Shown: positions 34,302 through 42,445 of the stretch, in pieces
Position numbering within the stretch: position 1 is the first letter of the stretch
Layout of the letters: every line of letters begins with the position of its first letter
Assembly (NCBI RefSeq): GCF_018614095.1
Contig: NZ_JAGGOY010000063.1
Span: 187-64,186, forward strand
DNA: 64,000 bases
Origin: Streptomyces sp. ISL-87
GTDB lineage: Bacteria > Actinomycetota > Actinomycetes > Streptomycetales > Streptomycetaceae
Reading direction: 5' to 3'
The notes under the pieces: model-generated
Database searches by the model: none
What the model was told of the DNA's origin: nothing
Seen by the model: only the letters and a program-made list of their open reading frames with translations
Translations under genes and position numbers: made by a program

Positions 34302-35741
34302 ATGAGTGACCGCACCTTGGCCGAGGCCCCCGCACCGGCGTCTTCCCCGCATGTCGACGCCGGCGACGAGGGCTACAGCAAGGACCTCAAGTCCCGCCAC
34401 ATCAACATGATCGCGATCGGCGGGGCGATAGGCACCGGCCTGTTCCTCGGCGCCGGAGGCCGCCTCGCCGGCGCCGGCCCCTCCCTCGCGATCGCCTACG
34501 CGGTGTGCGGAGTCTTCGCCTTCTTCGTGGTCCGGGCCCTCGGCGAGCTCGTCCTGTACCGCCCCTCCTCCGGCGCCTTCGTCAGTTACGCGCGCGAGTT
34601 CATGGGGGAGAAGGGCGCCTACACGGCCGGCTGGCTCTACTTCCTCAACTGGTCCACGACCACCGTCGCCGACATCACCGCCGCCGCGACCTACGCGCAC
34701 TTCTGGTCGATGTTCACGGACGTCCCCCAGTGGGTCCTCGCCTCCATCGCCCTCGCCGTCGTCCTCACCGCGAACCTGATCTCGGTGAAGTACTTCGGCG
34801 AGATGGAGTTCTGGTTCTCGCTGGTCAAGGTCGCCGCCCTGGCGATCTTCCTGGTCGTCGGCATCTACCTGGTCGCGACCAGCCACCCGATCGACGGCCA
34901 CACCCCGGGCCTGTCCTCCATCACCGACAACGGCGGCATCTTCCCGTCCGGCATGCTCCCGATGCTCCTGGTGATCCAGGGCGTGGTCTTCGCGTACGCC
35001 TCCGTCGAGCTCTGCGGAGTCGCCGCGGGCGAGACCGAGAACCCCGAGAAGATCATGCCGAAGGCGATCAACTCGATCATGTGGCGCGTGGGCCTCTTCT
35101 ACGTCGGCTCGGTCATCCTGCTCGCGCTGCTGCTCCCGTACACCGAGTACTCGGCCGACCAGAGCCCCTTCGTCACGGTCTTCGACAAGCTCGGCATCCC
35201 GGGCGCCGCCGGCGTCATGAACCTGGTCGTCCTGACCGCCGCCCTCTCCAGCCTGAATTCCGGCCTCTACTCCACCGGCCGGATCCTGCGCTCGATGGCC
35301 ATGTCCGGCTCCGCGCCGAAGTTCACGGGCCTCATGAACAAGGGCAAGGTCCCCTACGGCGGCGTGCTCTTCACCGCCGCATTCGGTATCGCGGGCGTCG
35401 CCCTGAACGCCGCCATGCCGAAGGACGCCTTCGAGATCGTCCTGAACTTCGCCTCGCTGGGCATCCTCGGCACCTGGGCGATGGTCATGATCTGCTCGCT
35501 CCACTTCTGGCGCCGCGCCGGACAGGGCCGCGTCGAGCGTCCGTCCTACCGGCTGCCCTGGGCCCCGTACACCCAGATCATCACGCTGGTCTTCCTCCTC
35601 ACCGTCCTGATCCTGATGTGGTGCGACGGCGGCGTCGGCCGCACCACGGTCATGTTCGTCCCGGCCATCGGCGCCGCCCTGGTCGGCGGCTGGTTCCTGG
35701 TCCGCCGCCGCGTCGCGGAACTCGCGGCCTCCCGCGGCTGA
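34302..35741 (+). CDS. Amino acid permease, AnsP/GabP type
   Basis: Amino acid:proton symporter of 479 aa with twelve membrane helices. The amino acid transporter family signature starts at LKSRHINMIAIGGAIGTGLFLGAG and continues LVLYRPSSGAFVSYAREFMGEKGAYTAGWLYFLNW. It is closest in my reading to the L-asparagine permease branch (AnsP), with GABA permease as an alternative. The N-terminus before residue 25 is not conserved. It is followed 29 bp later by a strong terminator. Confidence 0.88.
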   Translation: MSDRTLAEAPAPASSPHVDAGDEGYSKDLKSRHINMIAIGGAIGTGLFLGAGGRLAGAGPSLAIAYAVCGVFAFFVVRALGELVLYRPSSGAFVSYAREFMGEKGAYTAGWLYFLNWSTTTVADITAAATYAHFWSMFTDVPQWVLASIALAVVLTANLISVKYFGEMEFWFSLVKVAALAIFLVVGIYLVATSHPIDGHTPGLSSITDNGGIFPSGMLPMLLVIQGVVFAYASVELCGVAAGETENPEKIMPKAINSIMWRVGLFYVGSVILLALLLPYTEYSADQSPFVTVFDKLGIPGAAGVMNLVVLTAALSSLNSGLYSTGRILRSMAMSGSAPKFTGLMNKGKVPYGGVLFTAAFGIAGVALNAAMPKDAFEIVLNFASLGILGTWAMVMICSLHFWRRAGQGRVERPSYRLPWAPYTQIITLVFLLTVLILMWCDGGVGRTTVMFVPAIGAALVGGWFLVRRRVAELAASRG

Positions 35742-35770
35742 CGAGACGACCGGCGCAGCCGCGCAACGAA

Positions 35771-35800
35771 AGAAGGACCCCGCCGAAGCGGGGTCCTTCT
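35771..35800. terminator. Strong bidirectional terminator
   Basis: AGAAGGACCCCGC (35771-35783) and GCGGGGTCCTTCT (35788-35800) form a perfect 13-bp stem with a CGAA tetraloop. T-rich flanks exist on both strands. It serves the permease and the decayed minus-strand gene that ends at 35806. Confidence 0.9.
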
Positions 35801-35805
35801 TGTCG

Positions 35806-36065
35806 TTACGAGGCCGAGGCCGTGGGAATCAGGCCTTCTTGACCACGCTGGACTTTGGTACCGGCCTTGATCCCGGAGGGGCTTCCGTTGGCCACGAGGA
35901 GTGGTCCGTGTGTAGCCGACTATGTTCCCGCCAAGGACGCCCATGGAGAGGAACGGGCCGGCCAGGTCCCGGTAGGTGCGGCCCGCGTAGGAGTAGTCGA
36001 CCTACAGGCTCCACTCGTAATTTCCACTGCAGGCCGTCACATCGATGCGGATGACGGTCGCGGGC
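35806..36065 (-). pseudogene. Decayed small gene, minus strand
   Basis: The minus strand holds protein-like segments in two frames. TVIRIDVTACSGNYEWSL is followed by an in-frame TAG and then VDYSYAGRTYRDLAGPF. After a shift, a C-terminal piece (GIKAGTKVQRGQEGLIPTA) ends at the TAA at 35806, six bases before the terminator. This looks like a short gene broken by a stop and a frameshift. I cannot name the family. The remaining 36066-36148 shows nothing. Confidence 0.35.
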
Positions 36066-36148
36066 CGCCGCGGCCCGCGACACCGCATGGCGGGCCGCGG
36101 CGGCCCGTTCCCCGCGCCCGAGCCGCGTCGCCCGGCTTGCCGCGTCCG

Positions 36149-37000
36149 TCACCCCATCGCGACAGGGACGCACACCAGCGAGCCGTACTCGGTCCAGGAG
36201 CCGTCGTAGTTCTTCACGTCCGGGTAGCCGAGTAGTTCGTGGAGCGCGAACCAGGTGTGCGAGGAGCGCTCGCCGATGCGGCAGTATGCAATGACCTCGC
36301 GGTCGGGCGTGATGCCCTTCCCCAGGTAGAGCTCCTTGAGTTCAGCAGCCGACTTGAAGGTCCCGTCGTCGTTGGCCGCCTGCGCCCAGGGGACATTGGC
36401 CGCGCCGGGGATGTGGCCCGGCACCTGAGCCTGCTCCTGCGGCAGGTGAGGAGGTGCCAGCTTCTCTCCCCGGAACTCCTCCGGGGACCGGACGTCGACC
36501 ATGTGGACGCCGGAGCCCATACTGTCCAGCACCTCGCCGCGCAACGCGCGGAACTGCGGGTTCTCCTGGCCGGTCACGGTGAAGCCGGTGTGCTTGTACT
36601 CCGTGACCTCCTTCGTCATCTCGCGACTCTCCAGCTCCCACTTCTTGCGGCCACCGTCGAGCAGCTTCACCTTGTTGAAGCCGCGCAGCCGCAGGATCCA
36701 GTAGGCGTACGCGGCGAACCAGTTGTTGTTGCCTCCGTAGAGGACCACGGTGGTGTCGTACGCGACGCCGGCCTTGTCCAGCAGCTGTCCCAGCGCGTCC
36801 CGGTCCAGGTAGTCCCGCCCGACTGCGGCGTGCAGGTCCGTGGTCCAGTTCCAGCCCACTGAGCCCGGGATGTGGCCCTGCTCGTAGGCGGTGGTGTCCT
36901 CGTCCACGTCGATGACGCGCACCGTACCGTCGTCGAGGTGGGCTGCCAGCCATGCAGAGTCGACGAGTGTCTCCGGATGTGCGTAGCCGTTGGTTCCCAT
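36149..37000 (-). CDS. Thiosulfate sulfurtransferase (tandem rhodanese)
   Basis: Sulfurtransferase of 283 aa with two rhodanese domains. The C-terminal domain carries the active-site cysteine Cys240 in YCRIGERSSHTW, the CRxGxR loop of thiosulfate sulfurtransferases; the N-terminal domain (LYGGNNNW in the same place) is inactive. It transfers sulfane sulfur between thiosulfate, glutathione or mycothiol persulfide and cyanide or sulfite. It is third in the sulfur operon after sulfite oxidase and persulfide dioxygenase, separated by 78 bp. The start follows GAGGAGGAGACC. Confidence 0.93.
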   Translation of the reverse strand: MGTNGYAHPETLVDSAWLAAHLDDGTVRVIDVDEDTTAYEQGHIPGSVGWNWTTDLHAAVGRDYLDRDALGQLLDKAGVAYDTTVVLYGGNNNWFAAYAYWILRLRGFNKVKLLDGGRKKWELESREMTKEVTEYKHTGFTVTGQENPQFRALRGEVLDSMGSGVHMVDVRSPEEFRGEKLAPPHLPQEQAQVPGHIPGAANVPWAQAANDDGTFKSAAELKELYLGKGITPDREVIAYCRIGERSSHTWFALHELLGYPDVKNYDGSWTEYGSLVCVPVAMG

Positions 37001-37030
37001 GGTCTCCTCCTCTCTGTCCTTCTCCGTCCC

Positions 37031-37058
37031 TCTCCCTTTCTTCCTCTCCCTTTCTTCC
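37031..37058. repeat. Duplicated 14-bp purine tract in operon leader
   Basis: TCTCCCTTTCTTCC occurs twice in direct tandem (37031-37044 and 37045-37058), reading as GA-rich in the mRNA between the dioxygenase and sulfurtransferase genes. Similar purine blocks continue up to the start codon, giving several Shine-Dalgarno-like sites. Confidence 0.75.
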
Positions 37059-37078
37059 TCTCCTGTTCGGTTCCCAGG

Positions 37079-38443
37079 TCATGCGGCCGGCATCAGGTCC
37101 CGTACACCGCCCCTGACCACGGCCGTCACGGGGATGCCCGCCAGGTCGAGCAGACTCGCCGCGATGGTCGCCCGGCGGCCGCTGCCGCAGACCGTCCAGA
37201 TCTCACGGTCTCGGGGCAGCTCGCCCAGCCGCCGCGGCAGCTCGGCGAGGGGCACGGCGAACGTGCCCGGTATTCCGCCCTCGGGGCGCTCGGGGCGCAC
37301 GTCGAGCACCCGCCTTTCGGCGGTGCGGCCGGCCAGCTCGGCCGCGTTCGCGGTCCGGAAGCTGCGCAGCGGCCGGCCGGCGGCGGCCCAGGCACCGATG
37401 CCATCGGCCAGATATCCCGCGACGTTCTCGTATCCGATCCGCAGCAGCTGAAGCATCGCCTCATGTGCCGCGTCCTCGGCCGGCTCCGGCAGCACCAGAA
37501 CCAGGCGGGTGCCGAACGGCACGACCTCACCGACCAGGCTCGCGAAGCGGTCGTCCAGCTCGTCGCAGAGCGAGCCGGGCAGATGGGCCGCGGCGAACGT
37601 CCTGCGGTCGCGCCCGTCGATGATCTGCGCGCCGCCACCCGCCAGCCCTTCCACCATGGACGGTGTGAGCGGTCGGAGGATGGGCGGGCCACCGAGCACA
37701 TCCGGCCCGGACCGGTTGATCGGCGCCATGTGGTGGAAGTACGCGGGGTACGGCGCCAAGCCCGACAGTCGCCGGCTGACGAATTCCTCCTCGTCCTGCA
37801 GGGTCAGGGCTGGGTTGGTACGCCGCTCCGCGCCCACTGTCGTGGTCCGCTCCCCCGACACCGGGCCGGCCGAACAGGAGCTGCCCGCGCCGTGCGTCGG
37901 CAGCACCCGGGTAGCGTCGGGCAGCAGGGCCAGCCTCCGCAGCGTTCGGAACTGTGCCCGGGCGAGCTCCTCGGTGTGGTCGTCACCGGCCAGGTCGGTG
38001 CGGCCGACGTTGCCGACGAGGAGGCTGCCTCCGGTGAACACGGCCGTCGGCGCCTGCCGGGTGTGGTCGAGAGCGTTGTCGTACACGAGGTAGGAGGTGT
38101 GCTCGGCGGTGTGCCCAGGTGTCTCCATCGCCCGTACGGTCGCGTCCCCGACGACGATCTCGTCGTCCTCCGCCAGCCCCAGATGGCCGAAGGCGTACGG
38201 CGCGCGGGCCGGGCCGGCCACCGTGGCCCCGGTCGCCGCGCGGACTTCCAGCGCGCCGGAGACGTAGTCGTTGTGCACATGCGTCTCCAGGACGTACCGC
38301 ATCCGCACCCCCCTGGAGGTACAGGACTCCACCAGATCCCAGCTGTCCCGCTGTGGATCGACCAGCGCGGCCTCGTCACCACTGACGAGGAGATAACTGG
38401 TGTCACCGAGCGATGCGGTGGTCATGATCTCGATCCGGTTCAT
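37079..38443 (-). CDS. Persulfide dioxygenase-rhodanese fusion
   Basis: Protein of 454 aa. The N-terminal MBL domain (about 1-215) is ETHE1-like, with metal ligands in THVHNDYVSGA (His55, His57, Asp59), ETPGHTAEHTSYL and the persulfide dioxygenase motif TGGSLLVGNVGRTDL. Two rhodanese domains follow: the first (about 260-355) lacks a catalytic Cys, and the second (about 365-450) has TVCGSGRRA. The family oxidises persulfides to sulfite, and the rhodanese part can combine sulfite and persulfide to thiosulfate. It starts 21 bp after the sulfite oxidase gene, consistent with passing sulfite between the two enzymes. Confidence 0.93.
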   Translation of the reverse strand: MNRIEIMTTASLGDTSYLLVSGDEAALVDPQRDSWDLVESCTSRGVRMRYVLETHVHNDYVSGALEVRAATGATVAGPARAPYAFGHLGLAEDDEIVVGDATVRAMETPGHTAEHTSYLVYDNALDHTRQAPTAVFTGGSLLVGNVGRTDLAGDDHTEELARAQFRTLRRLALLPDATRVLPTHGAGSSCSAGPVSGERTTTVGAERRTNPALTLQDEEEFVSRRLSGLAPYPAYFHHMAPINRSGPDVLGGPPILRPLTPSMVEGLAGGGAQIIDGRDRRTFAAAHLPGSLCDELDDRFASLVGEVVPFGTRLVLVLPEPAEDAAHEAMLQLLRIGYENVAGYLADGIGAWAAAGRPLRSFRTANAAELAGRTAERRVLDVRPERPEGGIPGTFAVPLAELPRRLGELPRDREIWTVCGSGRRATIAASLLDLAGIPVTAVVRGGVRDLMPAA

Positions 38444-38464
38444 CCCGTCACGCTCCTGAGCCGC

Positions 38465-39583
38465 TCATACGATCACCACCTCGACGGCTGCCACAGGGTT
38501 GCAGCCGTAGCCGTGGGCGTTCCACGGCGCCCGCGACGGCTGGGTGTCACCGTGCGCGTCGGTCGCGCGGGCCAGCAGCCGGTACCGGCCAGGCCGCTGA
38601 GGGGTCCAGGCGTACGACCAGCCGGTCCAGGCGTACGGCCCGCTCGGCGACTCGAGCACGGCGTCGTGCCAGGCCGCGTCGCCCTCACCGGTAAGGTGCT
38701 CACCTTGCTGGCTGTCGTCGCATTGGTCTTCGGCCCGCACCTCGACGCGCCGGATCGGCACACCGCCACCGGACCAGGCCCGTCCGCGCACCGCGGTCTC
38801 GTCACTGCGGCGCAGTGCCGAGCCCGGCTCGGGTGCGGTGATGAGCGACTTGATCCTCACCGTGGTCACGGGTCCGTCGGGGGTGCCGCGCGAGGCGACG
38901 TAGACGTACTCCTCGGCCTGGAAGACGCCGGCGAAGGGCTCCGTGACGGCCCGCACCTCGACCAGCCACTTCACGTCGGCGACCGCGTACCGGCCGGGGA
39001 CCACGAGGCGGACCGGGGCCCCGTGCTCCGGCGCGAGCGGCTCGCCGTTCATGTGGGTGACGAGGAGGGTGTCCGGGTGCAGAGCCACGGCGAGCGGGAG
39101 GCTGCGTTCGAAGGCCGCCCGGCGGCCGTGGACCGTACCGGAGTCGGCTCCGGCGAAGACGATCTCCACGGCGGCCGGCTCGATCCGGGCCTGGGTGGCG
39201 AGGGAGCGGAACGGCACGCCTGCGAAATGTGCGCACCCGACCGCACTCTCGCCCCATGGCAGACCCTCCGGACGGGGTCTCATCAGGCTGCGGCCGTTGC
39301 CCGCGCATTCCAGTACGACGTCGAGCTCCCGGCCCGGCATCGCGCACAGCTCGACATAGCTGATGTCGAACGGCGCGGCGACGGCGCCGCCGAGCCGCAG
39401 CCGCCAACGTCGGGGACTCGTCCGCGGTATGCCGAAGTGATCGCGTACGAAGAATGCACCGACAGGTGTTACCGGCTCGGCCAGTGCGGCCGAGGGTGTC
39501 TGAGCGTTGTACGGGTCGGCCGTGACTGTCTCAGGTGCCCAAGCCGTGGCACCGGACCCGCGTGCTATCGGCGATGCCGTCAT
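38465..39583 (-). CDS. Sulfite oxidase-type molybdoenzyme
   Basis: Molybdenum cofactor enzyme of 372 aa of the sulfite oxidase family. The Moco-ligating cysteine is Cys93 in VLECAGNGRS, and the C-terminal dimerisation domain (about 255-370) contains RRVEVRAED and YAWTGWSYAWTP. It has no heme domain and no signal peptide, so it is probably cytoplasmic and would need another electron acceptor. As first gene of the operon it would oxidise sulfite, made by the dioxygenase, to sulfate. The ATG follows GGAAGGTG. Confidence 0.92.
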   Translation of the reverse strand: MTASPIARGSGATAWAPETVTADPYNAQTPSAALAEPVTPVGAFFVRDHFGIPRTSPRRWRLRLGGAVAAPFDISYVELCAMPGRELDVVLECAGNGRSLMRPRPEGLPWGESAVGCAHFAGVPFRSLATQARIEPAAVEIVFAGADSGTVHGRRAAFERSLPLAVALHPDTLLVTHMNGEPLAPEHGAPVRLVVPGRYAVADVKWLVEVRAVTEPFAGVFQAEEYVYVASRGTPDGPVTTVRIKSLITAPEPGSALRRSDETAVRGRAWSGGGVPIRRVEVRAEDQCDDSQQGEHLTGEGDAAWHDAVLESPSGPYAWTGWSYAWTPQRPGRYRLLARATDAHGDTQPSRAPWNAHGYGCNPVAAVEVVIV

Positions 39584-39700
39584 GCCAACACCTTCCGTCG
39601 GGCTCTCTGGCGAGCACGACGCGGAGTGCTTTCAGTTTACGTCCCGGGTCCGAGCCGGGACGGCCGGATCTCCCCCTGCACAAACAGATCAGGACAAACA

Positions 39701-39735
39701 GATCGGGCCCCCTGCGAAGCGCAGGGGGCCCGATC
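39701..39735 (-). terminator. Terminator downstream of displaced tRNA end
   Basis: GATCGGGCCCCCTGC (39701-39715) and GCAGGGGGCCCGATC (39721-39735) make a perfect 15-bp stem with a five-base loop. On the minus strand it is followed by CTGTTTGTCC. It lies just past the tRNA 3'-end remnant at 39748, as the original tRNA terminator would. Confidence 0.85.
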
Positions 39736-39747
39736 GTTGAACTTTGC

Positions 39748-39767
39748 GTCCGAGCGGGGACTTGAAC
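39748..39767 (-). other. Displaced tRNA-Leu 3' end (att-like site)
   Basis: This 20-mer matches the 3' end of tRNA-Leu(GAG) at 43607-43626 with one mismatch. It covers the acceptor 3' strand and the T-arm (rev. comp. GTTCAAGTCCCC). Beyond it the likeness fades, so it is not a working tRNA. Its position opposite a tRNA-proximal integrase fits the distal attachment site of an element integrated in the tRNA. The 39768-40073 stretch after it has no gene I can support. Confidence 0.6.
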
Positions 39768-39966
39768 TCTCCACTCGGGCACCAGCTTCTTACTTCGCTG
39801 ACCTGCGTGAACGCCCCTCTGGGGCTACTTGGAGCGCGTCACGGTTGGCCACGCTCACCTGCTGTTTCTCCCTGCTTCGGGCCGCTGTTGGTCCTGCGTT
39901 GGTCACATGGCCAAACGTCTGATCCTGGCGACTTGGACCGCGCTGACCCCAGGCCGACAAGATCGT

Positions 39967-40003
39967 CTATTCCGGAACGGGAATAGTCCGGAGTCGGTAT
40001 AGA
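39967..40003 (+). promoter_or_regulatory. Inverted repeat and -10 upstream of the XRE cluster
   Basis: CTATTCC (39967-39973) and GGAATAG (39980-39986) form an inverted repeat with six bases between. A TATAGA -10-like box follows at 39998-40003. The first gene starts at 40074. This could be the promoter and an operator for the XRE regulator. Confidence 0.45.
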
Positions 40004-40073
40004 CGTGGGGTGATGGGGCTCCGTAGCGTCGTCTCAGGCGGTCCCAAGCAGGGGCCGGACGCGAGGGGGCACC

Positions 40074-40286
40074 ATGGCGCGAGACGGACTGACCCGACTC
40101 ACCGGCAAGGTCAACGGGCCCAACTGTGACGACGATGATTGCCCGAACGTCTACAGGCACGAGGGACGCGGTTCCATCGTCGTGCAGGGTGACGTCTTCA
40201 ACGGCTTCACCGTGCCGGAGGGGGAAGGGCTAGTGGAGATCCCGGAACACATCCTGAGGGAGGCTGTCCGTGCACTTGGACGGTGA
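40074..40286 (+). CDS. Small hypothetical protein of the XRE cluster
   Basis: Protein of 70 aa that I do not recognise by family. It has an acidic DDDDCPNVYRHEGRGSIVVQGDV core with two Cys (CDDDDCP), then a predicted beta-rich part and a short C-terminal helix. Small proteins with this pattern commonly precede DUF6879 genes in Streptomyces. The ATG follows GAGGGGGC. It overlaps the DUF6879 start by 17 bases. Confidence 0.75.
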   Translation: MARDGLTRLTGKVNGPNCDDDDCPNVYRHEGRGSIVVQGDVFNGFTVPEGEGLVEIPEHILREAVRALGR

Positions 40287-40791
40287 CGAGTGGCGGGAGG
40301 CTTTCGACTCCTTCACGCACGACGCGTGGCGGTTCGAGGCCCAGCCCACCTACACCATGCCTCAGGAAACGGAGAACGTTGCCCGATTCCTCAGAGGTGA
40401 AGGTAAGCCGGTGGACCACAACGCGCGCTGGCATGGGCGGGTGCGCAACTACCTGTCGTCTGGTCGACGGATAGGACGAGTGCGCATCGTCCGGCAACCG
40501 CTCACCGACTATCAGCGCTATCAGTTCGCGTGGGGAATTCCCGGCAACATCGAGGCTGGGGAAGATATTCGCATTCTCGACGTCACCAGCCACGACTACG
40601 GATTTCCGCTGGGTCAGACTGATTGGTGGATGTTCGATGATGCGCGCATTGTTCATCTGAACTTTCGCCCTGACGGGACTCAGCTCGGCCGCGAAACGTT
40701 CGACGGTGACATCGCGCCGTATCGAGAGTGGAAGCGTGTTGCGGTTGCCGCGTCCGTGTCGTTCGCGGAGTACGTGAAAGAACATAGGTGA
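40270..40791 (+). CDS. DUF6879 family protein
   Basis: Protein of 173 aa matching the DUF6879 pattern: FDSFTHDAWRFEAQPTY, VRNYLSSGRRIGRVRIVRQPLTDYQRYQFAW, RILDVTSHDYGFP and DWWMFDDARIVHLNF. Function unknown; members are nearly always next to XRE-DUF5753 regulators. GTG start at 40270. The stop overlaps the GTG of the XRE gene (GTGA). Confidence 0.85.
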   Translation: MHLDGDEWREAFDSFTHDAWRFEAQPTYTMPQETENVARFLRGEGKPVDHNARWHGRVRNYLSSGRRIGRVRIVRQPLTDYQRYQFAWGIPGNIEAGEDIRILDVTSHDYGFPLGQTDWWMFDDARIVHLNFRPDGTQLGRETFDGDIAPYREWKRVAVAASVSFAEYVKEHR

Positions 40792-41621
40792 CGTTCGAGC
40801 CTGAGCAGCTAGGTCAGTCCAAGACTGATCTAGCCGAGAAGCTGAGAGAGCTACGCAAGGCAGCCGGTCTCACGGGAGACCGGCTGGCCAAGCGTTGCAA
40901 CATGTCTCAGTCGCAGATCAGCAAGTTTGAGACGGGGAAGAAGACCCCCAAGCTTGTCGACGTGGAGCGCATCCTTCGGGCGCTCGACGCCCCACCGGAG
41001 TTGATTACGGAAGTAGCAGCACTCGCGAGGATCGCCAACACTGAGTGGCAGGACAAGCGTTCCTCATGGCGTAGAGGCTTGGAGAAGCGGCAGGCAGAGC
41101 TGGCCGCGCTAGAGACCGAGGCGACTGCTCTCCGATACTTCCTGCCCGCCATGGTCACCGGTTTGCTGGCAACTCCGGAGTATGTGCGAGCAAGCTTGAG
41201 CAATGCTCCCGGTGACAAATCCAAAACGGTGGCGCGCAAGTTGGAGAGGCAAGCGGTTCTCTACGACACTTCAAAGTCCTTCACTTTCCTGCTCACCGAG
41301 CAGGCAGTGAGATGGGCGATTGTTCCCCCGCCGGTCATGGCCGTGCAGATTGACCGGCTCGCCTCACTTTCTCACTTGCCAAACGTGCGCGTGGGTGTGA
41401 TTCCATTCGGCGTTCAAATACCCCGTGGCCCGATGAACACGTTTACGGTCTATGACGATCGGCTGGCTACCGTGGAGAACTTCACCGGTCGCATGGTGTT
41501 TCAGGACTCTCGCGACGTCGCCGAGCATCTAGCCGTGTTCGCAACCTTTGAACGCCACGCCCTGTTCGGGCCGATGGCGCGGCAACGGCTATCCGAATGG
41601 GCTGAGACCTACAGAGCTTGA
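40788..41621 (+). CDS. XRE-family regulator with DUF5753
   Basis: DNA-binding protein of 277 aa. An N-terminal Cro/C1-type helix-turn-helix (about 15-70; TGDRLAKRCNMSQSQISKFETGKKTP) is followed by the DUF5753 domain (about 95-275; LPAMVTGLLATPEYVRA, LTEQAVRW, VRVGVIPFGVQ, TFTVYDDRLATVE). This is the architecture of WhiJ-like regulators of development and secondary metabolism, usually paired with a small DUF397 protein. The DUF397-like gene at 42190 is damaged. Base composition is less GC-rich than the chromosome around it. Confidence 0.92.
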   Translation: MTFEPEQLGQSKTDLAEKLRELRKAAGLTGDRLAKRCNMSQSQISKFETGKKTPKLVDVERILRALDAPPELITEVAALARIANTEWQDKRSSWRRGLEKRQAELAALETEATALRYFLPAMVTGLLATPEYVRASLSNAPGDKSKTVARKLERQAVLYDTSKSFTFLLTEQAVRWAIVPPPVMAVQIDRLASLSHLPNVRVGVIPFGVQIPRGPMNTFTVYDDRLATVENFTGRMVFQDSRDVAEHLAVFATFERHALFGPMARQRLSEWAETYRA

Positions 41622-41712
41622 TCTTTATGCCGCAACGGGAATGCGGCTAGCGGTATCGCCAACGCGCCGGAATTATCTACCCATGCCGACACCGTCGAGG
41701 GAGGGAATTCCA

Positions 41713-41913
41713 GTGAGCAGCCCCACGACAACCATGGACCCGCCTGTTCATCTGACCATGCCCCGCAAGCCCCCCACGCCCGTCTCCGGATGTGGTGTCT
41801 GCGCTGCCCTGGCGAAGCAGCGGACGGCGGCCTACGCGGATGGCGACATGTCCGCTGTCTCTGACTGCAACGTCGAGTTGGCCGCGCACCCCCAGCACGA
41901 GGAAGTGCGGTAG
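41713..41913 (+). CDS. Small cysteine-containing hypothetical protein
   Basis: Protein of 66 aa. The core SGCGVCAALAKQRTAAYADGDMSAVSDCNVEL is a pattern I recognise from small proteins found beside XRE-DUF5753 genes; CGVC may bind metal. GTG at 41713 follows GAGGGA; the frame is open further upstream over the XRE stop. Its stop overlaps the next start (TAGTG). Confidence 0.7.
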   Translation: MSSPTTTMDPPVHLTMPRKPPTPVSGCGVCAALAKQRTAAYADGDMSAVSDCNVELAAHPQHEEVR

Positions 41914-42134
41914 TGGACATGCAGACCTGGAGAGACGCCTGGGACCGGGCCACAGATGCCTCAGAGTCCATACGGGCAGCCTTGGCTTCTCTCGGCCTCC
42001 CCGAGTCCGTGTGGTGCAGCGTGAGGCCTTCCGTTACTCGCACCGGCCGTGCGTACGTGGACCTCGGGAAGCTTCCGGCCGATGCGATGGAGCAGGTAGC
42101 CGAGGCCCTCAGGGCCTCCGTGACTTCCGCCTGA
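41913..42134 (+). CDS. Small hypothetical protein
   Basis: Protein of 73 aa, helical N-terminus (TWRDAWDRATDASESIRAALASLG) then a short beta part (VRPSVTRTGRAYVDLGKL) and a C-terminal helix. No family recognised. The GTG start overlaps the previous stop, so it is translationally coupled within the XRE cluster. Confidence 0.7.
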   Translation: MDMQTWRDAWDRATDASESIRAALASLGLPESVWCSVRPSVTRTGRAYVDLGKLPADAMEQVAEALRASVTSA

Positions 42135-42189
42135 ATCAGGGCGGGGGACGGCCCTGTCCGGGGCCGTCAGCAGATCAGGAAGGACGACG

Positions 42190-42365
42190 ATGACCGACCT
42201 GTACGGACTCAACATCGACAGCGCCGCTTTCTCGAAGGCGTGCGGCGGAAGCACCCACCCGGACGGCGAGGCAGCAAGCGGCCGACCGCTGAGCCGCTGC
42301 GCTTCACCACGGCCGAGCTGGACGCGGCGGGCATCGCCCCGGCCCGCTTCGGCCTCTCCGCGTAA
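42190..42365 (+). pseudogene. Frameshifted, deleted DUF397-like gene
   Basis: The ATG at 42190 opens MTDLYGLNIDSAAFSKACGG, the usual start of a DUF397-like protein. From 42276 a different frame continues with KRPTAEPLRFTTAELDAAGI and stops at 42365, which matches the usual C-terminus (LRFT.AE). The middle of the protein (normally containing the CVEVA and RDSK segments) is missing and the frame is broken there. A deletion of about 20 codons would explain both. DUF397 proteins act with XRE-DUF5753 regulators. Confidence 0.6.
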
Positions 42366-42384
42366 CACCTGCACCTCCCCCACA

Positions 42385-42421
42385 GACGGCCCCGCCCCCA
42401 CGCCGACGGGGCGGGGCCGTC
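42385..42421 (+). terminator. Terminator after the DUF397-like gene
   Basis: GACGGCCCCGCCCC (42385-42398) and GGGGCGGGGCCGTC (42408-42421) form a perfect 14-bp stem with a nine-base loop, followed by GCCCTTTCC. Confidence 0.85.
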
Positions 42422-42445
42422 GCCCTTTCCAGGAACGGAGCAGTA

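Noticed and set aside
39748..39790. A second functional tRNA-Leu
   Set aside because: Only the acceptor 3' strand and T-arm are present; the T-stem has mismatches and no anticodon arm follows.
36872..39922. 1016-residue plus-strand ORF over the sulfur operon
   Set aside because: Antisense shadow; the minus strand holds three enzymes with intact active sites.
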